Counted from the first letter of the stretch, positions 1-7,599 are shown. The stretch: 11,253 nt of DNA from Halobacteriales archaeon QS_9_68_42 (GCA_003022905.1 PXSE01000115.1:1-11253), one strand, 5' to 3'. Numbers and translations: made by a program. Notes: generated by a model not told the origin, from the letters alone.

Positions 1-523
1 GCGGTTCGGCGACGACGAACTCGCCTTCATCGAGGGCGGCGCGGCCGCCGAGACGGTCACCGTCTTCGCCCGCGGCGGCACCGAGCACGTCGCCGACGAG
101 CTGGAGCGCGCGCTGAACGACGCGCTGGACGTCGCCACAGTCGCGCTCGACGCCGGCGGCGTCGTCCCCGGCGCCGGCGCCACCGAGATCGCGGTCGCCG
201 ACCACATCCGCGCCAGTTCCGCAAGCGTCGAGGGCCGCCGCCAGCTGGCAATCGACGCCTTCGCCGACGCCGTCGACATCCTGCCGCGCACGCTCGCGGA
301 GAACACCGGCATGGACCCCATCGACGCGCTGGTTAACCTCCGCTCGACCCACGAGTCGGAGGGCCGCGCGGGCCTCATCAGCGAGGGCCAGACGGGTCAC
401 GTCGGCGACCCCGTCGAACACGGCATCCTCGACCCCGCCGCCGTCAAGCGGGAGGCAGTCGAATCCGCCACCGAGGCGGCCACGATGATCGCCCGCATCG
501 ACGACGTCATCTCCGCACAGTAA
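1..523 (+). CDS. thermosome (group II chaperonin) subunit, C-terminal part, cut by the window edge
   Basis: The frame is open from base 2 to the TAA at 521-523 and gives about 173 residues, roughly the last third of a normal 520-560 residue subunit. The product is an ATP-driven ring chaperonin that folds cytosolic proteins. The visible part covers the end of the apical-to-intermediate region and the equatorial domain. Family landmarks are RGGTEHVADELERAL, GGVVPGAGATE (usually GGGATE or GGGAxE in the family) and NTGMDPIDALVNLRSTHE, which lines the nucleotide site. The protein ends DDVISAQ and lacks the Gly/Met-rich tail seen on many thermosome subunits, so I do not assign a paralogue letter. 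The start lies outside the window. Identification as a thermosome is very secure; which of the usual two or three haloarchaeal subunits it is cannot be told. Confidence 0.95.
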   Translation, partial: RFGDDELAFIEGGAAAETVTVFARGGTEHVADELERALNDALDVATVALDAGGVVPGAGATEIAVADHIRASSASVEGRRQLAIDAFADAVDILPRTLAENTGMDPIDALVNLRSTHESEGRAGLISEGQTGHVGDPVEHGILDPAAVKREAVESATEAATMIARIDDVISAQ

Positions 524-610
524 CGCCGCGGCGCACCTCGATTCTTCGGCGCCGCCGTTCGAGTCAATCAATCGTCAGGAACTTACGCGGCCGACGAGTA
601 CGGCCCGGCA

Positions 611-766
611 ATGCCTGGAGAACTCGGGCTCGCGGGCGGCATCTCCATCGCGCTCGGCGGGACGGTGGGCGGCGGCGTCTTTGCCGTGCCCGGCGTCGTT
701 GCACGGATCACCGGGCCGGCGACGTGGCTGGCGGTCGTCAACGACGCCGCCCGCCGGGAGGACTGA
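611..766 (+). pseudogene. remnant of an APC-family amino-acid permease (N-terminal 51 residues)
   Basis: ATG at 611 opens 51 codons ending in TGA at 764-766. Residues 4-41 match the first membrane segment of APC-superfamily transporters: ELGLAGGISIALGGTVGGG followed by VFAVPGVVARITGPATWLA, with the glycine-rich unwound segment that binds substrate in this family. Intact members have 400-750 residues and 12 or more membrane helices, so this is a stump that cannot transport on its own. After TWLA the reading becomes VVNDAARRED and stops, a hydrophilic tail that could be the original C-terminus joined by a large in-frame deletion; that is inference. The next gene starts 3 bases downstream, as expected if a full permease once led the operon. 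A genuine single-helix peptide is less likely. Confidence 0.65.
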
Positions 767-769
767 CCG

Positions 770-1186
770 ATGGATCCGCGACGCAATCTCGCGGCTAACC
801 TCGCCAACGAGGCGGAGGCCTACGGCTACACGCTGTCCATCTGGGGTGCCGGCGCGCTACTGGTCAACGCCTACGGGGTGCCCGCCCTGGAGGGCGCCAT
901 GGCGTACGTTCTCGGCGCGCTCGTCGGCTTCGCGGCGCTGGCTGGCGTCGCCTTCCGGGGGTTGCTCGAGACGGCCGACGTCGAGGGGTCCAACTCCGCG
1001 CTCGTTGCCTCGACGGTCCACGCCGTCTCGACGGTCGGCAGTCTGTCCGCGACCGCCGCCATCGTCCGCGTCCCCGACCTGCCGCGACTGCCGACGTTCG
1101 CTCTCGTCGGGTTCGTCGTCACCGTCGCGTACAACCTGCTCCTCCTGGCAGAGCAACTGTTCGCCAGAGCGCTCAAACGCGTATGA
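770..1186 (+). CDS. hypothetical four-helix membrane protein
   Basis: This 138-residue protein of unrecognised family starts at ATG 770, three bases after the stop of the permease remnant, which suggests co-transcription and translational coupling. The N-terminus is polar (MDPRRNLAANLANEAEAYGY). Four hydrophobic stretches follow at about residues 20-38, 43-66, 77-101 and 107-132, the last ending in a basic tail (ARALKRV) that favours a cytosolic C-terminus. No catalytic motif is visible. Its position suggests an accessory to the transporter or simply a conserved neighbour; function is unknown. It converges on the gene ending at 1229, leaving a 42-bp gap. Third-position GC and the acid-to-base balance fit the host. 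It appears intact, but with no recognised family I cannot exclude an internal loss like those in its neighbours. Confidence 0.8.
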   Translation: MDPRRNLAANLANEAEAYGYTLSIWGAGALLVNAYGVPALEGAMAYVLGALVGFAALAGVAFRGLLETADVEGSNSALVASTVHAVSTVGSLSATAAIVRVPDLPRLPTFALVGFVVTVAYNLLLLAEQLFARALKRV

Positions 1187-1228
1187 CGGCCACCGTCCGC
1201 GGCCCCCGGCCAACGGTCGGCGCCCGTC

Positions 1229-1899
1229 TCACCACCCGAGTTCGATGCCGTCGCCGACCGCCAGCCCGAACGCCTCGTCGCCGCGGCCCCGGTTGACGGC
1301 CAGTTCCACATTGCCGTGGCTACCGACCGTCGCCACCGCGGTGCCGGCCTCGACGTGGGCGTACGACCGGACGACCGGAACCGTCTCGCCGTTCACCCGG
1401 ACCGTCTCGTGGTCCTCGAGGACCGCACCGGGGACGTTCGTGACGACGTTGCCGAAGCCGTCGACGACCAGCACCTCGCCGTCGGCGCCGCCCTCGCGCA
1501 CCTCGGGGTCGGGGAAAGCGAGGTCGACAACGCCATCGGCGGGCGAGATGCCGTCCACCGCCGCCAGGCGGTCGAGGTCGGCCTTGTGGACGGCCGCCGC
1601 GCCCGGCGCGAACACGTCCCGGCCGTGGAACGTCGAACTCCGGGGGTCCCCGACGTCGAGTTCGTAGGTCTCGACGCCATCGTCGCCGGCGAGTTCCCGG
1701 GCCGCCGGCAGCAGGACGCCGTTGTCGGGGCCGACCAGCGCGTGGTCGCCGGCGCGGACGACCAGCGCCGCCCGGCCGGTGCCGACGCCGGGGTCGACGA
1801 CCACGAGGTGGACCGCCGGCGGGAACTCCGCCGCCGCAGGATGACGCCCTTCATCGCCGCGGGGTAGGGCGTTCCGAAGTCGGAGGCCAGCGTTATCAT
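1229..1899 (-). pseudogene. SAM hydroxide adenosyltransferase (DUF62 family), internal deletion with frame change
   Basis: The family hydrolyses S-adenosylmethionine to adenosine and methionine and is related to bacterial fluorinase and chlorinase. Reading starts at ATG 1899, whose bases overlap the nadM stop (ATGA at 1899-1896), so the two genes form an operon with coupled translation. The first 21 residues (MITLASDFGTPYPAAMKGVIL) are the classic N-terminus with the SAM-contacting SDFGTPY. The homology then moves to another frame at about 1834 and runs to TGA at 1231-1229: EFPPAVHLVVVDPGVG, GPDNGVLLP, a conserved FGNVVTN and the C-terminal barrel ending GDGIELGW. From memory of homologues about 25-32 codons are missing between the two pieces, covering the stretch usually rich in DVxHDxPRQDV. 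The frame arithmetic requires a loss of 3n+1 bases. As given, no full-length product can be made. Confidence 0.85.
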
Positions 1900-2444
1900 G
1901 GCCCGTCGGCGGGGTCGCCGTCGCCATCGTCGCCGTTGGCGTCGCTGGCGCTTATCCGCTGGAGGCGGTCGGCGCCGTCTATCTCCTCTATCACCTCGAC
2001 GACGGCGGGCGGCACCAGCGACGCCCAGTCACCGCCGGTCGCCATCCGCTCGCGGACCTCGGCGCCCTCGAACTCCTCGCGGTGGTACATCGGCGATTGT
2101 CTGACCTCGACGCCGGCCTCCTCGAACAGCCGCACGACGAGCGGGTTGTTCGAGAAAGCAACGTCGAACCGGGGACTCATCGACTGGACGTGGCTCACCC
2201 ACACGGCGTTGCGGTCCAGGTCCTCGATGGGGACGGCGTAGCTCACCAGATCGAGGTCGACCAGCGTTTTGGTTATCATCATGATGCGCTCGCCCGCGGT
2301 GAACGGGTTCCGGACGGTGTGGGACTGGTCGGCGCTACCAATGCCGACGACGAGTTCGTCCACCTCCTCGCTGATTCGCTCGACCATCGCGTAGTGGCCC
2401 TCGTGGAACGGCTGAAAGCGGCCGATGTAGAAGCCGCGGGTCAT
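1896..2444 (-). CDS. nadM: nicotinamide-nucleotide adenylyltransferase, archaeal type
   Basis: This enzyme joins NMN (or nicotinate mononucleotide) with ATP to make NAD+ and pyrophosphate in the cytosol. The protein has 182 residues, close to the family norm. The N-terminus MTRGFYIGRFQPFHEGH holds the nucleotidyltransferase signature with HxGH (HEGH). GIGSADQSHTVRNPFTAGER and AVPIEDLDRNAVWVSHV are typical of NadM, and EGAEVRERM near residue 140 corresponds to the second ATP-binding motif. The acidic tail rich in D and G is a haloarchaeal extension. Start ATG 2444 is chosen because it begins the conserved domain and lies about 26 bases downstream of a TATA-like run at 2466-2474, which implies a leaderless mRNA. 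Its TGA overlaps the ATG of the SAM adenosyltransferase. It is divergent from lonB. No disruption is seen. Confidence 0.95.
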   Translation of the reverse strand: MTRGFYIGRFQPFHEGHYAMVERISEEVDELVVGIGSADQSHTVRNPFTAGERIMMITKTLVDLDLVSYAVPIEDLDRNAVWVSHVQSMSPRFDVAFSNNPLVVRLFEEAGVEVRQSPMYHREEFEGAEVRERMATGGDWASLVPPAVVEVIEEIDGADRLQRISASDANGDDGDGDPADGP

Positions 2445-2465
2445 GCGAGGGGTGTCGGGGGCCGA

Positions 2466-2474
2466 TTTTAAAAA
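2466..2474 (-). promoter_or_regulatory. TATA box for nadM operon
   Basis: On the minus strand TTTTTAAAA is centred about 26 bases upstream of the nadM ATG (2444). That spacing is the usual TATA-to-start distance in archaea and puts transcription initiation at or next to the start codon, so the operon mRNA is probably leaderless. No Shine-Dalgarno sequence is visible. Confidence 0.6.
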
Positions 2475-2564
2475 GCCGACGAGTCGGCCGGTGTCGGATG
2501 ACCCCCCGGAGGGACCCCGGCGCCGTCCTACGTTTTTAGATGCTTCGAGGCTTGCTTTGGGGAG

Positions 2565-2576
2565 AAAGTATATCAA
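2565..2576 (+). promoter_or_regulatory. TATA box for lonB
   Basis: AAAGTATATCAA stands in an AT-rich pocket of GC-rich DNA, 40-49 bases upstream of the lonB ATG at 2614. Initiation would fall near 2597, giving a 5' leader of about 15-20 bases. That predicted leader contains the hairpin at 2599-2616. Confidence 0.55.
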
Positions 2577-2598
2577 TCGACACCCCTTCAACATTGAC

Positions 2599-2616
2599 CA
2601 TAGAAACGGTTCTATG
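2599..2616 (+). repeat. perfect inverted repeat covering the lonB start codon
   Basis: CATAGAA-ACGG-TTCTATG is a 7-bp perfect stem with a 4-base loop. Its right arm ends exactly with the ATG start codon of lonB. In the mRNA it could hide the start codon; in DNA it could be an operator. Flanking bases 2598 and 2617 do not pair. Confidence 0.6.
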
Positions 2617-4633
2617 AGCAACGAAAAGGAATCAGACGACGCCGGCGACAGCGGGCGTCGTGACCCGACGGAGGAGCCGCGCTCCGGGCCGGACGACCCC
2701 GAACCCGGAGAGCCGCACGCTCCGGACCAGCGGGGCGCGGACGACCGGCTGGACGACGACGAGGAGTTGCTTGACGGCTCCGACCTCGGCAGCGACGTCG
2801 AAGTCGACGCCGAGGTAGAGATAGACGAAGACGACGAGGACAGCCTGCTCGGCGGCCTGCAGATTGACTCCAGCGAGGGGATACGGGTCCCCGACCGCCT
2901 CGTCGACCAGGTCATCGGCCAGGACCATGCCCGCGACATCGTCCTGAAGGCGGCCAAACAGCGCCGCCACGTGATGATGATCGGCTCCCCGGGAACGGGC
3001 AAGTCGATGCTGGCGAAGGCGATGAGCCAGCTGCTCCCCAAGGAGGAGCTACAGGACGTCCTCGTGTACCACAACCCGGACGACGGCAACGAGCCGAAGG
3101 TCCGGACGGTCCCCGCGGGGAAGGGAGAACAGATCGTCGAGGCCCACAAGGAGGAAGCGCGCAAGCGCAACCAGATGAAGTCGTTCCTGATGTGGATCAT
3201 CATCGCCGTGGTGTTCGGCTACGCCATCCTCATCATCGGGCGGCCGCTCATCGGCATCATCGCGGCCGGCGTCATTTACCTCGCGTTCCGCTACATGAAC
3301 CGGGGGTCCGACGCAATGGTGCCGAACCTGCTGGTGAACAACGCCGACCAGCAGGTCGCGCCGTTCGAGGACGCAACCGGCGCCCACGCCGGCGCACTGC
3401 TCGGCGACGTCCGGCATGACCCCTTCCAGTCCGGCGGCATGGAGACGCCCAGTCACGACCGCGTCGAGGCCGGAGGCATCCACAAGGCCAACAAGGGCGT
3501 GTTGTTCGTCGACGAGATCAACACCCTGGACATCCGCAGCCAGCAGAAGCTGATGACGGCCATCCAGGAGGGCGAGTTCGCCATCACGGGCCAGTCGGAG
3601 CGGTCCTCGGGCGCGATGGTCCAGACCGAGCCCGTCCCGACGGACTTCATCATGGTCGCCGCCGGGAACCTCGACGCCATGGAGAACATGCACCCGGCGC
3701 TTCGGTCCCGCATCAAGGGATACGGCTACGAGGTGTACATGGACGACACCATCGACGACACCCCCGAGATGCGCCGCAAGTACGCCCGCTTCGTCGCCCA
3801 GGAGGTCGCAAACGACGGCCGCCTGCCGCCGTTCACCGGCGAGGCCATCGAGGAGATCATCCTCGAGGCCCGTCGCCGGGCCGGCCGGAAGAACCACCTC
3901 TCGCTGAAGTTCCGGGACCTCGGCGGCCTCATCCGCGTCGCCGGCGACATCGCCCGCGCGGAGGACCGCGACTACACCACCCGGGGGGACGTCCTGCAGG
4001 CGAAGGCCCGTTCGCGGTCCATCGAACAGCAGCTCGCCGACGACTACATCGAGCGCCGGAAGGACTACCAGCTGACGGTCAACGAGGGCGACATCGTCGG
4101 CCGCGTCAACGGCCTGGCCGTCATGGGCGGGGACTCCGGCATCGTCATGCCGGTGATGGCCGAGGTAGCCCCGTCGCAGGGCCCCGGCGAGGTCATCGCC
4201 ACCGGCCAGCTCAAGGAGATGGCCCAGGAGGCCGTCCAGAACGTCTCCGCCATCATCAAGAAGTTCCGCCGCCGCGGTCATCTCGGCACTGGAGGGCATC
4301 CGCGTCCGCCAGGACCTTGCCATGACCGGGTCGCTGTCGGTCCGCGGCGACGTGCTACCGGTCGGCGGCGTCACCCACAAGATCGAGGCCGCCGCCAAGT
4401 CCGGCCTCGACACGGTCATCATCCCGAAGGCCAACGAGCAGGACGTGATGATCGAGGACGAGTACAAGGAGCAGATCGAGATCGTCCCGGTCTCGCACAT
4501 CTCCGAGGTGCTCGACGTGGCGCTGGCGGGCGAGCCCGAGAAGGACTCGCTCATCGACCGCCTGAAGAACATCACCGGCTCCGCCCTCGAACAGCGCGAG
4601 GTCGGCGGCACCGGCAGCCCCAGCCCGCGGTAA
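2614..4633 (+). pseudogene. lonB: membrane-anchored archaeal Lon protease, disrupted by internal deletion and frame change
   Basis: LonB is an ATP-dependent protease on the inner face of the cytoplasmic membrane that degrades regulatory and misfolded proteins. ATG 2614 begins a very acidic N-terminus (residues 1-90). The AAA+ domain has Walker A GSPGTGKS (124-131) and Walker B GVLFVDEI (295-302, Asp300/Glu301). Two membrane segments (about 193-228) are inserted in the ATPase domain, the archaeal LonB hallmark. The first frame is normal through residue 551 (AIIKKF, ending 4266). Homology resumes in the +1 frame at about 4268 (AAAVISALEGI) and runs to TAA 4631-4633. The missing segment, about 30 codons and 3n+2 bases, contains GDSAS with the catalytic Ser. 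The dyad Lys remains (GGVTHK, codon 4379-4381). The protein as written lacks proteolytic activity; lonB is reported essential in Haloferax, so an assembly fault is possible. Confidence 0.9.
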
Positions 4634-4642
4634 GGCGCGACC

Positions 4643-5464
4643 GTGACCCGGTGGGCCGCGTTCGCCGGCATCACCCTCGCGGTCCTGTCTCTTCTGCTCG
4701 TTCTCGCGCGTCTCTCGCAATCGACAGTCGCGTCGGCACCGGTCGCCCCGGAGAACCGCCGCCGCCTGAACGGCCTTGAGGACGGCGCCGGCCACCTCGA
4801 CGCCCGGAGCGCGCCCGCGCCGAAACGGACGCCCGCGTCCGAGACCCTCCGCTCGCGCGGCCCCGAGCCGACGACGGGCATACTGCTGGCGAACGTCGCC
4901 GTCTCCCACGGCCTTCTGGGGGTGCTCCTGCTCGGAGGGGTCTGGCTGACTAATGTCCCGGCGTCGGCGCTGGGCGTCACGCCCGACCCGCCGAGCACCG
5001 GCCTCCCGGCCGTCGCGGTTGGCGTCGCCGTCGGGGTGGCGATTGCGCTGGCCAACACCCTCGCGGCCGGTCTCGCGGAGGCGTTCGACACCGACCCCAG
5101 CGAGCGACTCCGGGAACTGCTGGCGCCGGAGACGCTCCGGGGGTGGGTACTACTCCTGATCGTCGTGCTACCGGTCGTCGCGGGCTTCGAGGAGCTACTG
5201 TTCCGGGCGGCGCTGGTCGGCGGCTTCGCCGCCGGGTTCGGCGTCTCGCCGTGGCTGCTTGCGGTGCCCTCGTCGGTCGCCTTCGCGGCCGGCCACGGCG
5301 CACAGGGGCGGCTCGGTGTTGCCGTGACCGGCCTGCTGGGGTTCACGCTCGCGGCCGCTTTCATCCTAACCGACAGCCTGCTCGTCGTCGTCGTGGCCCA
5401 CTACGTCGTCAACGCCGTCGAGTTCGTGGCCGTCGAGGGACTGGACCTGCGTTCCTTCGGGTGA
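4643..5464 (+). CDS. CPBP-family intramembrane metalloprotease (CAAX-protease and bacteriocin-processing type)
   Basis: This is a 273-residue polytopic membrane protein of the CPBP (Abi, Rce1-like) family, whose members cleave or process proteins in the membrane. All three family motifs are present: FEELLFR (Glu183, Glu184, Arg188), FAAGH (His218) and HYVVN (His253, Asn257). They are expected to form the zinc or water-activating site. Hydrophobic segments lie at about residues 5-25, 74-98, 113-140, 157-180, 190-212 and 228-250. The start is GTG at 4643, nine bases after the lonB stop, which gives a first membrane helix straight away. Pairing of lonB with a CPBP protease is common in haloarchaea and suggests joint expression in membrane proteolysis. 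The substrate is unknown. The reading frame is intact, unlike lonB upstream. Confidence 0.88.
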   Translation: MTRWAAFAGITLAVLSLLLVLARLSQSTVASAPVAPENRRRLNGLEDGAGHLDARSAPAPKRTPASETLRSRGPEPTTGILLANVAVSHGLLGVLLLGGVWLTNVPASALGVTPDPPSTGLPAVAVGVAVGVAIALANTLAAGLAEAFDTDPSERLRELLAPETLRGWVLLLIVVLPVVAGFEELLFRAALVGGFAAGFGVSPWLLAVPSSVAFAAGHGAQGRLGVAVTGLLGFTLAAAFILTDSLLVVVVAHYVVNAVEFVAVEGLDLRSFG

Positions 5465-5524
5465 ACCGCCGGCCGCGAGGGCCACCGGAAGGCGAGCGGC
5501 CGGGCGAGCCACCGCGGTCGGCGG

Positions 5525-6485
5525 TCACCCCGACTCCTCGTCGTCCGGGTCGGCCATCGAGGCGAGGGTGTCGAGCCCGCCGATGAGCTTCCGCAGTCCG
5601 GCGAGCAGTTCGTCGTCGTGGGCGCCGCAGGTGCACTCCGCCTCGGCGGTTTCGGCGGTCTCGAACAGCATCTTGGAGTGCCCGCCCATCTCCTCAAGGG
5701 CGGTGACGACCTCGCGGAGCTCCCCCTCGCGGTCCTCGACGGCGCTCTCGAGGCGCTTCCGCTCGGTGACGTCCCGGAAGTACACCGACAGTCCGCCGTC
5801 GGCGGGGAAGGCCCGCACGTCGAACCAGGTGTCGAACGGCTCGTAGTGGGTCTCGAAGTCGACGCTGGTGTCGTTCTCCAACGCGCGCTCGAACTGCGCC
5901 TCGAAGGGCGAGTCGACCGCCTCCGGCAGGACGTCCCAGAGGGGTTCGCCGAGGAGGGCCTCGCGGTCGCCCTGCAGCAGCCTGGCGGCGTCCTCGTCGA
6001 GGTAGGTGATGGTCGAGGCGTCGTCCAGCCCCAGGTAGGCGTCGGAGACGCGGTCGTGGATGTGCCGGAGGTGCTGGACGGTCGCCTCGGCCGCCTCGCG
6101 GGCCCGCTGTTCGGCGACGGCGTTCTCGATGCGGTTGGCCAGGAAGGTCAACTGCTCGGGACTGAGGTCCTTCTGAAGATAGTCGGTAACGTCGGCGTTG
6201 ATGGCTTCGACTGCGACGTCCTCCGAGCCCTTCGAGGTGAAGAGGATGAACGGGAGGTGCGGCTCCCGCTCCCGGCACCGCTCGAGGAGGTCCAGCCCGT
6301 CGGTTCCGGGCATCTTGTAGTCGCTGACGACGCAGTCGACCGCGATGCTCTCGAGCCGCGTCGACAAAGAGGATGGTGATGTCCTCGACGTCGCCGGCTA
6401 TGGTCGGCGCCACCCCGCCGGCGATAGCACCCCGGCCGATGCCGGGGACGTCGCCGGGAGGCCCCCCCTCTTCGTTCCGTGCCAT
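5525..6485 (-). pseudogene. receiver-PAS response regulator, internal deletion with frame change in the receiver
   Basis: This is a haloarchaeal signalling protein without a kinase or DNA-binding domain. ATG 6485 begins an unusual 35-residue Gly/Pro-rich leader, then DITILFVD (ending Asp42), the first strand and start of the acidic pocket of a receiver domain. Homology resumes in another frame at 6361 with TRLESIAVDCVVSDYKMPG, containing the phosphorylated Asp of VSDYKMP. The switch residue (FTSKG) and conserved Lys (LQKD) follow. A PAS domain (YLGLDDASTITYLDEDAARL to VYFRDVTERKRLE) and a coiled-coil tail with a CTCGAHDDEL motif complete it, ending at TGA 5527-5525. About 30-35 codons (3n+2 bases) normally found between FVD and the VSDY strand are missing, including the second pocket acid. 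It converges on the CPBP gene with a 60-bp gap. Confidence 0.82.
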
Positions 6486-6503
6486 GCGATGGAATAGAAT
6501 CCG

Positions 6504-6513
6504 ATACATAAAG
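6504..6513 (-). promoter_or_regulatory. TATA box for the receiver-PAS gene
   Basis: Minus-strand CTTTATGTAT lies about 23-26 bases upstream of ATG 6485. This supports that ATG over the in-frame ATGs further upstream, which would lie at or before the promoter, and predicts a leaderless message. Confidence 0.55.
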
Positions 6514-6884
6514 CAATATCCCCCGTTCATCAGTGCGAACCGCGGGTCGGGCCGCGAACCGCGAGGGGTCCGGCGGGGATGGTTTTCCAGTTACCCCTAC
6601 TGTCGGTCGTAGGTACGTGACCCGACGGTCCCGGAGGAGGGCTCCGTGTGGCCCGCCCCGGACGAACAGTGATAGCGATGACTGCGACCGCGTACCGGTC
6701 CGACCGCACGCCGTCGTACGGTCGATACCGAAACGATTTGTAATAGCCACTACGAATCGTCGCTTCAAGAGCCCGTGACCGACAGTACCACAAAAGGCAG
6801 GCGGACGAAGGGACGACACGTCGCGGACGCCGGCCGCGGCGTCCACTGGACACCGCACACGACCGCCCCCGACGAGACACGACC
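6514..6884. other. gene-free stretch between divergent genes
   Basis: I see no supportable gene here. It separates the divergent receiver-PAS gene and the lipoprotein gene. An AT-richer pocket at 6728-6762 contains CGAAACGATTTGTAAT, which resembles a BRE plus TATA element on the plus strand, but it is about 150 bases before the lipoprotein start, so any link would imply a long leader. CACAAAAGG at 6789-6797 is a second weak candidate. Open frames on either strand here are Arg/Pro/Ser-rich and look like chance frames. Confidence 0.5.
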
Positions 6885-7352
6885 ATGACACCGGACAGAC
6901 GAACCTTGCTCGCGGCGACCGCCGGTCTGTTGGCCGGCTGTGCCGGCCTCGAGTCGGGCTCCACGCCGACGAATCAAACCGAGACCGACTCTCCCGACGC
7001 GACCGACGGTGCGGACCCGACCCCGACCCCGTCCGGAGGCTTCCGCCTCGAGGACCTCCGCGTCGAGAACGCCGGCGACGAGCCACGGACCCTGACGGTC
7101 CGGTTCGTCCCGGAGTCGAGCGAGGAGACGACGCTGGAGTTCTCGCTTCTGGTGCCGCCGGACGAGCCGGTCGCCTGGGAGAACAACCCACTGCTCGAGG
7201 AGGCCGGCCGCGTGACGGCAATCGCCGAGGCCGGCGGACGCGGTACCGTCGAGGGCGAACTCGACTGGCAGGGCGACGCCGACGACGACAGTCGGGGCAT
7301 CGTCGTCCGCTTCGACGAGGCTGAACTGACGGTGGAGAGCCAAGTCGCCTGA
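6885..7352 (+). CDS. small secreted lipoprotein, function unknown
   Basis: This 155-residue protein has a clear haloarchaeal lipoprotein signal: twin Arg (MTPDRRTLLAATAG) followed by the lipobox LLAGC with Cys19, so it is probably exported by the Tat route and anchored to the outer face of the membrane. A low-complexity Thr/Ser/Pro/Asp linker (residues 22-52) is typical of haloarchaeal surface proteins. The mature domain (about 53-155) alternates polar and hydrophobic residues (RTLTVRFVPE, TTLEFSLLVPP, GIVVRFDEAELTVES), as in an Ig-like beta sandwich. No catalytic motif is seen. ATG 6885 is chosen because it places the Arg pair at residues 5-6. It converges on the antitoxin-like gene ending at 7380. 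No partner gene indicates a role. Confidence 0.82.
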   Translation: MTPDRRTLLAATAGLLAGCAGLESGSTPTNQTETDSPDATDGADPTPTPSGGFRLEDLRVENAGDEPRTLTVRFVPESSEETTLEFSLLVPPDEPVAWENNPLLEEAGRVTAIAEAGGRGTVEGELDWQGDADDDSRGIVVRFDEAELTVESQVA

Positions 7353-7379
7353 TAATGATGACCGAGGAATCGAGGAACG

Positions 7380-7577
7380 TCACCGCTCGAAGCTCTCCCG
7401 AGAGCGCTCCACGGCCCCTCGCGCGCGGTCGGCCTTCTCCCCGCTCCACGCGCCGATGTTGATGGGCCTCTCGCTCTGTGCGAGTCGTTCGAGGAGCTCG
7501 TCAAACGTCTCGTCCTCCCGTTTCAGGCTCTCCAGCATCCGTTTCGTGTCGTCGGTGACCCGGATGGACGTGCTCAT
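7380..7577 (-). CDS. VapB-like antitoxin, without an adjacent toxin
   Basis: A 65-residue protein, MSTSIRVTDDTKRMLESLKRE followed by DETFDELLERLAQSERP, matches the small ribbon-helix-helix antitoxins paired with PIN toxins in haloarchaea. Residues 3-9 would form the DNA-contacting strand, and the helical part spans about 10-42. The tail (GAWSGEKADRARGAVERSRESF) is the usual toxin-wrapping segment. ATG 7577 is preferred over the in-frame ATG at 7604 because it starts the conserved strand and lies about 30 bases downstream of GAAAGATAGTT (7606-7616, minus strand). The toxin gene should follow the antitoxin, but the next gene on that side is the oppositely oriented lipoprotein ending at 7352, so this is an orphan. 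A dyad at 7579-7599 touches the start codon and could be its autoregulatory operator. Confidence 0.75.
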   Translation of the reverse strand: MSTSIRVTDDTKRMLESLKREDETFDELLERLAQSERPINIGAWSGEKADRARGAVERSRESFER

Positions 7578-7578
7578 A

Positions 7579-7599
7579 CGTATACAGCCCGCATACACG
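7579..7599. promoter_or_regulatory. possible antitoxin operator (imperfect dyad)
   Basis: CGTATACAGCCCGCATACACG is an imperfect 21-bp dyad: CGTATA on the left against TACACG on the right, centred at 7589. It ends one base before the start codon of the antitoxin-like gene, where ribbon-helix-helix antitoxins commonly bind to repress themselves. Assigning it as an operator is inference. Confidence 0.35.

Noticed and set aside
681..1667. Long plus-strand open frame of 328 codons
   Set aside because: It crosses the real genes at 770-1186 and 1229-1899 in other frames, is Arg/Ser/Pro-rich, and has no family signature; a GC-rich shadow frame.
2443..2613. In-frame upstream extension of lonB
   Set aside because: It would overlap the nadM start and both promoters; the TATA box at 2565-2576 and the acidic MSNEKE start support 2614.
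3049..5364. 771-codon minus-strand open frame opposite lonB and the CPBP gene
   Set aside because: It runs antisense to two genes with clear motifs; its composition is that of a codon-mirrored frame.
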